Shown piece after piece: positions 1-5,378 of a stretch of DNA of 10,187 nucleotides; the stretch's first letter is position 1, and each line of letters starts with the position of its first letter. Under the pieces are notes generated by a model. The model saw only the letters and a program-made list of their open reading frames with translations. It was not told the DNA's origin and ran no database searches. The stretch lies in assembly GCA_030591625.1 (NCBI GenBank), contig JAUVAR010000072.1:1-10187 (forward strand). The letters are read 5' to 3'. The DNA is from Candidatus Zixiibacteriota bacterium (lineage in GTDB: Bacteria > Zixibacteria > MSB-5A5 > GN15 > FEB-12). The position numbers and the translations under genes were made by a program.

Positions 1-864
1 ATCAGAGCCGATTCGACCAAAGAACATCTCTCTATAACCAAGCTCAAGGCCATAATGAGTATCCAAAGAAATATCCCCACTCCAATATTGAGCCGAGAAT
101 TTACGACCCTCAAAATGAATATCACCACTTGCCATAAAACGACCAGAAAATTCATTGTAATACTGCTCGAACATAAAGCCCGGTTTGACTGTCGGGTTTA
201 TCGTTTCACTGTTACCTTCGCGAGGAACAACATTTCCGGCAGTATCTAATATTTCACTATCTCCTGAATACCGGATAAAACCTGTCGTAATGTCTGTAAC
301 CATCAGTCCAAACTGGAAATGCTTATTGAATTTGTAGATCGTCCCCGCATCAAGAGTTAGTCCATAGCCTGATTCAGTCCCGATATCTCGATAGATTATT
401 TTTGCAGTCAATCCAAAATCTATCTTATTCTTAATCTTACCAGAGATCGCTGCCGCAAAGAGAAAGTCTCCATGAGATTCTTCCCGTACTACAATTGGTC
501 GATCAAACTGATTGAGCTGAGTGATTTTGATTCCACCCCCCCCCAGATAGTAAACATAAAACCCAATCGCTTTGATCGGAGAACTACTATCGGAGCGGGT
601 CATAGTGTAACTGATAAAATCATGATTTAAAAGTGAACCAAATGTCTCGGCATGCATCGCAGTAACAGAACGTCCCTGCAGATAATTCATCCCGGCCGGA
701 TTCCAATAGCCCGTGGTGCCATCAAACGGACCTGCAATCACAGCGCCACCCATTCCAAGCGGACGGGCTCCTACTCCCAGAGAAAAAGCTTCACCGGCAA
801 ATTTGGCAGCATTTGCAGTCATTGCAAAAACGAGAACTAATATGCAACAGAGAATTCGTTTCAT
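1..864 (-). CDS. PorV/PorQ-family outer-membrane protein, 3' end cut by window edge
   Basis: I translated this frame by hand: 288 codons run open from an ATG at 864 to the window edge. Residues 1-19 (MKRILCCILVLVFAMTANA) form a clear signal peptide. The mature N-terminus, KFAGEAFSLGVGARPLGMGGA, followed by the DGTTGYWNPAG segment, is the hallmark start of the PorV/PorQ (UPF0164-type) proteins, which are predicted outer-membrane beta-barrels of roughly 300-350 residues. The rest alternates short polar and aromatic strands, as barrels do. In Bacteroidetes PorV serves type IX secretion and shuttles cargo; whether this copy does is unknown, because no other T9SS gene is present here. A run of nine G on the coding strand (536-544) encodes part of a glycine stretch, and the frame is intact with nine. 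A terminator lies upstream, so the gene needs its own promoter between 865 and 955. No Shine-Dalgarno sequence is visible. Confidence 0.85.
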   Translation of the reverse strand, partial: MKRILCCILVLVFAMTANAAKFAGEAFSLGVGARPLGMGGAVIAGPFDGTTGYWNPAGMNYLQGRSVTAMHAETFGSLLNHDFISYTMTRSDSSSPIKAIGFYVYYLGGGGIKITQLNQFDRPIVVREESHGDFLFAAAISGKIKNKIDFGLTAKIIYRDIGTESGYGLTLDAGTIYKFNKHFQFGLMVTDITTGFIRYSGDSEILDTAGNVVPREGNSETINPTVKPGFMFEQYYNEFSGRFMASGDIHFEGRKFSAQYWSGDISLDTHYGLELGYREMFFGRIGSD

Positions 865-955
865 TTCAAATATAGACACTTTCGAAGTAGTAACGTTCAA
901 TTGACTTATAACATCTTATACAATTTACATATAGCCAAGCTACAGTTCCAAACAG

Positions 956-986
956 AAAAAAAGGCGGGATGGTTAAACATCCCGCC
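956..986 (-). terminator. Intrinsic terminator of the HMA-protein gene
   Basis: A perfect nine-base-pair stem (GGCGGGATG at 963-971 with CATCCCGCC at 978-986) encloses a six-base loop. Read on the minus strand it is followed directly by seven T (complement of 956-962). It lies 19 bases past the stop of the minus-strand HMA gene and insulates the PorV-like gene from it. On the plus strand only a short T run follows, so a bidirectional role is weaker. Confidence 0.93.
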
Positions 987-1005
987 AAATTTTAGTCAAT
1001 TTGAC

Positions 1006-1611
1006 TTACTTCGATGCGCCATCACTCGATTTAGCTTTTGATTTCTCTCCAGCTTTATGAGCATCGCAGGCAGCTTTATCTTTAGTATCACAAGATTTTG
1101 CACAGGCAACAGGGTCGCAACCCTTAGCACCAGTCGCATTAACAGCGGTAGCAGTTGTGGCTACAGCCGGAATAACTTCAACAGCATAACCGTTGGCAGC
1201 TACTACAGCAACAGCTGCGTCTGTTTTGCCCTTGCGGGTATCAAGATAGAAAGATGCAATACCATCCTTGTGGGAGACATTACTAACTTTCAAAACACCC
1301 GGTACTTTTGTCAACTGGGTGGTTACTTTATTTTCACATCCGCCACAGGTCATACCCTTGACAGACATATTGATTAATTTAATAGAACCATCTTCACAAA
1401 GCTTGACGCATTCTTCTTCAGAAATACCAAGCACAGAAGAACATTCTTTTGCAGCAGTTTTTGAGCAGAAACCAGTCTCTGACTTTGCAGATGCCTGCTT
1501 GGCATCAATTGTTTTTGCTTTCGCTCCGCATGCTTCACCAGCTGATACCGGCAGCGCCACTAAGGCGAACAGACCGACAAACAGGACAACCATGGTGATT
1601 GATCTTTTCAT
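1006..1611 (-). CDS. Secreted cysteine-rich HMA (MerP-like) metal-binding protein
   Basis: This 201-residue protein starts with a signal peptide (residues 1-24, ending PVSA before G25), so it should act in the periplasm or outside the cell. Residues about 79-145 form a heavy-metal-associated domain with the metal-binding loop GMTCGGC (Cys89, Cys92), as in MerP and CopZ. Nine further cysteines flank it: 28, 49, 57, 68 and 72 before, and 165, 170, 174 and 182 after. The last four sit in a Lys/Ala/Asp-rich low-complexity tail. The central fold predicts soft-metal binding; the flanking cysteines suggest more ligands or disulfides. I do not recognise the full architecture as a named family. The start is supported by the ribosome-binding site AAGGAG six to seven bases upstream. 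The gene is divergent from arsR-acr3-arsC and ends in a strong terminator, so it is monocistronic. A link to arsenic is inferred from context only; copper or mercury is equally possible from the domain. Confidence 0.9.
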   Translation of the reverse strand: MKRSITMVVLFVGLFALVALPVSAGEACGAKAKTIDAKQASAKSETGFCSKTAAKECSSVLGISEEECVKLCEDGSIKLINMSVKGMTCGGCENKVTTQLTKVPGVLKVSNVSHKDGIASFYLDTRKGKTDAAVAVVAANGYAVEVIPAVATTATAVNATGAKGCDPVACAKSCDTKDKAACDAHKAGEKSKAKSSDGASK

Positions 1612-1616
1612 TTGTT

Positions 1617-1623
1617 ACTCCTT
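1617..1623 (-). promoter_or_regulatory. Ribosome-binding site of the HMA-protein gene
   Basis: On the minus strand AAGGAGT sits five bases before the ATG at 1611, a near-perfect Shine-Dalgarno sequence. It fixes the start codon and shows that this organism uses Shine-Dalgarno signals at some genes. Confidence 0.85.
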
Positions 1624-1661
1624 ATCCCGAACTTATTGATATGAATTTTGATACTGCCTCA

Positions 1662-1690
1662 AATATAGGTCTTAAACCTGATTTGGTCCA
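1662..1690 (-). promoter_or_regulatory. Candidate sigma70 promoter for the HMA gene
   Basis: On the minus strand TGGACC (1690-1685, four of six matches to the -35 consensus) is followed after 17 bases by TATATT (1667-1662, five of six matches to -10). Transcription would start near 1655 and give a leader of about 45 bases with the good ribosome-binding site. Both hexamers are imperfect in AT-rich DNA, so this is only plausible. Confidence 0.4.
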
Positions 1691-1868
1691 GAACTAAATC
1701 TAAGGTAAGTACTCTGTTTTAAAGACTTTCTAATCACTTAAACTCTTTTCGACCAAAAATAGTTCCAAATTAGAACCAAGTTAGTCATCTTTGAGGTTTT
1801 TTTACTTATTCCGGTTAATTCACTAAGTACTAATTACTTAAGAGAAACTACCAATCTTTCCTTTCCAC

Positions 1869-1897
1869 TTGACATAAAGTCATCATATTAACATATT
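1869..1897 (+). promoter_or_regulatory. Candidate sigma70 promoter of the ars operon
   Basis: A perfect -35 hexamer, TTGACA (1869-1874), is followed after 17 bases by CATATT (1892-1897, four of six matches to the -10). Transcription would start about 1904, close to the arsR start codon at 1918. The -10 is overlapped by an imperfect palindrome, the arrangement expected of a repressor-controlled promoter. Confidence 0.65.
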
Positions 1898-1912
1898 CGG
1901 ATAAGCGGATAT
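1893..1912. promoter_or_regulatory. Candidate ArsR operator
   Basis: The 20-base sequence ATATTCGGATAAGCGGATAT matches its own reverse complement at 14 of 20 positions (ATAT at both ends). It also carries the direct repeat CGGATA at 1898-1903 and 1906-1911. It overlaps the arsR -10 and probable start point. ArsR-family repressors bind imperfect dyads at such positions, so autorepression of the ars operon is the natural reading. The exact site is inferred from position and symmetry only. Confidence 0.5.
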
Positions 1913-1917
1913 AAGCT

Positions 1918-2250
1918 ATGAAAACTACAAATGAACATGAAATATTCAAGGGTCTTTCAGATCCTACCCGTCTCCAAATAATGGTTTTGCTCGGAGTAGG
2001 TGAATTGTGTGTTTGTGACCTTGTCAAAGCACTGGCAATCCCCCAATCGACCGTATCGAGACACTTATCAATTCTTAAGAAATATCGCCTCGTCGAGGAT
2101 CGCAGAGATCGGAAATGGATTCATTACCGGCTCAGCAAGAGCAAATTGCTCGAAGAATTAAAGGGGTATTTTGATAACCTCGCCAAGTCAGATCAATTTG
2201 CTGATCTCATAGAAAAGGTTATCGAATGCAAAGACAGAAATAAATGTTAA
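1918..2250 (+). CDS. arsR: ArsR-family arsenite-responsive repressor
   Basis: This 110-residue protein is a winged-helix ArsR/SmtB repressor of normal length. It keeps the arsenite-binding signature ELCVCDL (Cys31, Cys33) at the start of the DNA-binding region, followed by the recognition helix segment IPQSTVSRHLSILKK and the wing DRRDRKWIHYRL. In the E. coli R773 ArsR a third cysteine lies three residues after the second; here that place is Val36. The two cysteines retained are the pair known to be essential for induction in that protein. Two extra cysteines (104 and 110) occur at the C-terminus. The family represses its own operon and lets go on binding As(III) or Sb(III). It is first in an operon with acr3 and arsC, overlapping acr3 if that gene starts at 2244. 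No strong Shine-Dalgarno sequence precedes the ATG. Confidence 0.96.
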   Translation: MKTTNEHEIFKGLSDPTRLQIMVLLGVGELCVCDLVKALAIPQSTVSRHLSILKKYRLVEDRRDRKWIHYRLSKSKLLEELKGYFDNLAKSDQFADLIEKVIECKDRNKC

Positions 2251-3377
2251 AAGCTTCAAATCAGACATCAACAATAATGAATACCAACAAAGATATTGCA
2301 TCACCCGAGAACAAAAGCCTCTCATTATTCGAACGCTATTTAACCCCCTGGGTTGCGCTCGCGATGATAGCCGGTTCATTTATCGGCAAGACTTTTCCTG
2401 GAGCACCACTTCTTCTTGATAGCTGGTCATACTTTGAGATATCGGTACCGGTGGCAATTTGTCTTTTCTTCATGATGTTCCCCATTATGGTAAAGATCGA
2501 TTTCTCGCAGGTACGAGCGGCCGCTCGTACACCCAGGCCGGTCGTTCTTACTTTGGTAATCAACTGGTTGATTAAACCGTTTACAATGTTTGGGATTGCA
2601 TATCTATTTCTTGGAGTTCTATTCAAAGATATGCTTGGAGGCACCGAAATTATCGCCGGTCAAGTAGTTCCAATATATCGTTCCTATATTTCAGGAGCAA
2701 TACTACTTGGAGTCGCACCATGTACTGCGATGGTCCTTATGTGGGGTTATCTTGCCCGTGGTAACGATGCACTCACTCTTGTGATGGTTGGTATCAATTC
2801 TTTGATAATGCTATTCCTGTATGCCCCTCTTGGGAAGTTGTTACTTGAAATCAACAATATTCCAATTCCATGGCAGACGATTCTACTTTCGGTCTCAATC
2901 TATGTTGGTCTCCCATTGTTTGCGGGATATTTTGTACGAAAATTTCTTATCAAAATGAAAGGACTCGAATATTTTGATCGCACCTTCCTGCCTCGCCTGA
3001 CACCAATTGCCGTAACGGCACTTCTTGCAACATTAGTTGTTCTATTTATTCTCAAAGGAGAAGTAATCTGGTCGCGACCGTTTGATATTGTACTTATTGC
3101 AACTCCTCTGGCTATTCAAACCTGTCTTATTTTTGGTCTGACTTATTGGTTGGCCCATCGGATGAAATTACGATATGAAGATGCCGCTCCGGCTGCATTG
3201 ATTGGGGCCTCGAATCATTTTGAAGTTGCGATTGCAACTGCGGTGGTTCTATTTGGACTCAACTCCGGCGCAGCAGTTGCAACCGTTGTTGGAGTGCTCA
3301 TAGAAGTGCCACTTATGCTCTGGCTTGTGCGTATATGTTTGAGAACTAAAGGATGGTTTAAAATTTCAAATGCTTAA
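2244..3377 (+). CDS. acr3: ACR3-family arsenite efflux permease
   Basis: This 377-residue integral membrane protein has about ten hydrophobic segments and matches the ACR3 family, which exports arsenite across the inner membrane using the proton gradient. Typical segments are FERYLTPWVALAMIAG at the start of the core (residues 29-44), VPIYRSYISGAILLGVAPCTAMV with the conserved cysteine (Cys160), the following MWGYLARGNDALTLVMVGINSL, and GASNHFEVAIATAV (321-334). This is ACR3, not the unrelated ArsB permease. The start is uncertain. ATG at 2244 overlaps the arsR stop by seven bases, which suits translational coupling, while Met12 (2277) lies 26 bases after that stop and still leaves the whole core intact. 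Neither has a clear Shine-Dalgarno sequence. The 3' end overlaps arsC by eight bases. Confidence 0.96.
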   Translation: MLKASNQTSTIMNTNKDIASPENKSLSLFERYLTPWVALAMIAGSFIGKTFPGAPLLLDSWSYFEISVPVAICLFFMMFPIMVKIDFSQVRAAARTPRPVVLTLVINWLIKPFTMFGIAYLFLGVLFKDMLGGTEIIAGQVVPIYRSYISGAILLGVAPCTAMVLMWGYLARGNDALTLVMVGINSLIMLFLYAPLGKLLLEINNIPIPWQTILLSVSIYVGLPLFAGYFVRKFLIKMKGLEYFDRTFLPRLTPIAVTALLATLVVLFILKGEVIWSRPFDIVLIATPLAIQTCLIFGLTYWLAHRMKLRYEDAAPAALIGASNHFEVAIATAVVLFGLNSGAAVATVVGVLIEVPLMLWLVRICLRTKGWFKISNA

Positions 3378-3828
3378 TAATAACACTGCAATAATTGTTC
3401 TTTGTACCGGCAACTCATGTCGTTCACAGATAGCCGAAGGATATTTCAAATCAATACTGACAGAAAGAGGCCTACTAAGAGCGGCATCATTGCTCCGATC
3501 GGCAGGAGTTGAAACTCATGGTCTCAATCCTCGTGCAGTTGCAACAATGAATGAAATCGGTATCGACATTTCTACTCAAGAATCAAATAACGTCTCAGAA
3601 TATGGTGGCGAACAGTTTGATTATGCGATCACCCTCTGTGATGATGCCGCATCCCGATGCCCACGCTTCCCCGCTACAACAGAACAGCTTCATTGGCCAT
3701 TCCCCGACCCGGCCAAAGCTATAGGGACAGAAGATATAATCTTAGAAGATTTTAGACGGGTGCGTGAGTTGATTCGAATTGAGATCGAACAATGGATAGA
3801 TAAAATGCTAAGCGAACAAAAGTCTTAG
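3370..3828 (+). CDS. arsC: Arsenate reductase, thioredoxin-dependent (LMW-phosphatase fold)
   Basis: This 152-residue cytoplasmic enzyme reduces arsenate to arsenite, the substrate of the neighbouring permease. The phosphate-binding loop is LCTGNSCRS with nucleophile Cys12, then Cys17 and Arg18. The redox pair is Cys90 and Cys97 (ITLCDDAASRCPRF). The general acid is Asp113 in HWPFPDPA. This is the complete residue set of the S. aureus/B. subtilis type (Cys10, Cys82, Cys89 there), which is recycled by thioredoxin, not the glutaredoxin-type ArsC. An insertion-like GLLRAAS segment near residues 35-41 lengthens it slightly compared with the usual 130-140 residues. It overlaps acr3 by eight bases, so the three ars genes are surely co-transcribed. 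Its stop codon overlaps the stop codon of the converging S4-domain gene, leaving no room for an ordinary intergenic terminator. Confidence 0.96.
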   Translation: MLNNNTAIIVLCTGNSCRSQIAEGYFKSILTERGLLRAASLLRSAGVETHGLNPRAVATMNEIGIDISTQESNNVSEYGGEQFDYAITLCDDAASRCPRFPATTEQLHWPFPDPAKAIGTEDIILEDFRRVRELIRIEIEQWIDKMLSEQKS

Positions 3829-4064
3829 AGCTCTTTGAAATATTCTTCCCGTCTCTCTTTTGAAACTGACCCCGACGGAACCTTTATTACTTCGGCTTTA
3901 TACGGACGCGACCCTTTTATAGAAATAATATCATTCAGCTTTACAGCGTAGGCCGGTTTTACAACTCGGCCATTCACTTCCAAAAGGCCATTAGACCCCA
4001 TCTGTTTGGCAACAGTTCTCCGCTTGATAATACCAACGGTTGAAAGATAGTCATCAAGTCGCAT
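3825..4064 (-). CDS. S4-domain RNA-binding protein, RqcP/Hsp15 type
   Basis: This 79-residue protein is almost entirely an S4 RNA-binding domain. It starts MRLDDYL, continues GIIKRRTVAKQM, then LEVNGRVVKPAYAVKLNDIISIKG, the order and spacing seen in the RqcP (YabO) and Hsp15 (HslR) proteins. Those bind stalled 50S subunits carrying peptidyl-tRNA; RqcP helps RqcH add C-terminal tails in ribosome quality control. The IKRRT motif looks closer to RqcP than to Hsp15, but a tree would be needed to decide. Its ATG shares one base with the TAA of the SurA-like gene (TAATG), and no Shine-Dalgarno sequence is visible, so translation is probably coupled to that gene. The 3' end overlaps arsC tail-to-tail by four bases. 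Confidence 0.88.
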   Translation of the reverse strand: MRLDDYLSTVGIIKRRTVAKQMGSNGLLEVNGRVVKPAYAVKLNDIISIKGSRPYKAEVIKVPSGSVSKERREEYFKEL

Positions 4065-5374
4065 TAGATTTCAATTCTGTAATCTATATAGGTGCGTTCT
4101 TTGATTTTCACAATCAGCTCATCAACCATTTTGCCGGTTTTGTCCTGTCGTGCTAATCCTTTTATTTGATCGAAATCATTCTCCAAAGAAAGCTGTTTTG
4201 CAGCTTGGAATTCAACCAATTTAAGGATATGAAAGCCGAATGGAGTGACAACCGGTCCTCTGATTTCACCCGGTGTTTCCCATCCGGAGACAGCATCAAT
4301 AAACGCAGGGAACATCTCACCAGCAGCGAACCATCCAAGTTCTCCACCAACAGCACGAGTGTCATCATCATCGGAGAAAGTCTTGGCGAGCTGTGCAAAA
4401 TCACCACCGGAACGTGATTCAGTTAAAAGAGAATCAACCAGCGTTTTCGCCTTGGCGCTATCATCCACAGAAGGATAAATTACGAGTAAGATATGTCTCA
4501 GATGAAGTTTTTCATCACGTTTGCCTTCACACTTGATAACATGATATCCAAACTGAGTGCGAATCACACCAGACACTTCACCAACCTGAAGCTGAAAGGC
4601 AGCACGGGAAAATTCCGGGACAACATCAGTTGTCGCGAGATAACCAAGGTCACCACCATTGGCACCATAGGCACCACTTGAATTTTGTGATGAGATTGTT
4701 GCGAAGTCGGCACCATCAAGTACTTGTTGTCTTAATTGTGTAGCCATGGCCATCACAGAATCTTCAACAGACTGATCAGGTTTAATCTCAATTAAAATAT
4801 GTGCAAGTTTTGAAGCTTCCGGTTGAACAGGAATAGAGTCCTTAAACAGTTCATAAAATTGTTCTACTTCATATCTGGAGATTGAAACGGTAGAAAGTTT
4901 CCGTCCAATAAACGTCCTTCTAAGAAGCATATTTTCAATTTCCGACCGATACCGTTTTTTCAGATCACGCATAGTGATACCTTCGGCTGCAAGAGCATCA
5001 ATAAATGCGTCCTCACTTGGGAACCCACGAATTACCTGAGCCATCTGGTTTTCCAAAGCGATCTCTACTTCAGAATCTCTTATTGTCAACGTTGAATCTT
5101 TTTTTGCTTCCATCAGGAAGAGCTGGTCGGATATTAGTTGATCAAGCACTCTCTTTTGTAGTTCACGAACCTCATCCTCGGTAACAGGTTTGTTCCCGGA
5201 CTGAAACGCAATCATCTGGACCTGTGAGGCTACTTCAGAAGCCAAAATGACTTCATCACCAACGATTGCAGCAATTTTATCAAGGACATTAATGTTATTT
5301 TCAGGAGGCTGTGCCATTACTGTACCGGCCACAGACATAGTCAACAATATAATCAGACAGATAATAATTTTCAT
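4064..5374 (-). CDS. surA: SurA-like periplasmic peptidyl-prolyl isomerase/chaperone
   Basis: The frame stays open to an ATG at 5431, but I start the gene at 5374. That start gives a clean signal peptide (residues 1-21, MKIIICLIILLTMSVAGTVMA) and lies four bases after the upstream stop, whereas the longer form would overlap the neighbour by 53 bases and bury the signal. The 436-residue product matches SurA in length (428 in E. coli). It has a helical SurA N-terminal domain (about 30-165), parvulin domain 1 (about 186-285) and parvulin domain 2 (about 289-388). Both parvulin domains keep the two active-site histidines: AHILI His192 and FGYHVIK His278; LRHILL His294 and FGFHILKL His382. Both also have the GG-[DE]-LG-[YW] strand. 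SurA helps unfolded outer-membrane barrels cross the periplasm. The gene follows a second, lipid-anchored parvulin gene and is fused by TAATG to the S4-domain gene. Confidence 0.9.
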   Translation of the reverse strand: MKIIICLIILLTMSVAGTVMAQPPENNINVLDKIAAIVGDEVILASEVASQVQMIAFQSGNKPVTEDEVRELQKRVLDQLISDQLFLMEAKKDSTLTIRDSEVEIALENQMAQVIRGFPSEDAFIDALAAEGITMRDLKKRYRSEIENMLLRRTFIGRKLSTVSISRYEVEQFYELFKDSIPVQPEASKLAHILIEIKPDQSVEDSVMAMATQLRQQVLDGADFATISSQNSSGAYGANGGDLGYLATTDVVPEFSRAAFQLQVGEVSGVIRTQFGYHVIKCEGKRDEKLHLRHILLVIYPSVDDSAKAKTLVDSLLTESRSGGDFAQLAKTFSDDDDTRAVGGELGWFAAGEMFPAFIDAVSGWETPGEIRGPVVTPFGFHILKLVEFQAAKQLSLENDFDQIKGLARQDKTGKMVDELIVKIKERTYIDYRIEI

Positions 5375-5378
5375 AATA

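Larger units (their letters stand above)
1612..1917. promoter_or_regulatory. Divergent control region between HMA gene and arsR
   Basis: These 306 AT-rich bases contain no credible gene. They hold candidate promoters for both flanking genes (separate entries) and several short inverted repeats: AGGT-N5-ACCT at 1667-1679, inside the spacer of the candidate HMA promoter, GTTC-N7-GAAC at 1762-1776, and an imperfect 20-base palindrome at 1893-1912 over the arsR -10. Some of these could be operators. None matches a published site well enough for me to name the regulator beyond the obvious candidate, the adjacent ArsR. Confidence 0.6.

Noticed and set aside
652..904. Short plus-strand open frames near the start of the PorV-like gene
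   Set aside because: They are antisense shadows of the signal peptide and conserved N-terminus of the PorV-like protein.
1057..1639. Plus-strand open frames of 106 and 123 codons opposite the HMA gene
   Set aside because: They lie antisense to a gene with a signal peptide, HMA domain and good ribosome-binding site, and their translations resemble no protein pattern.
3827..3834. AGAGCTCT palindrome at the arsC/S4-gene junction as a possible terminator
   Set aside because: There is no loop and no T run of useful length; too short to terminate transcription.
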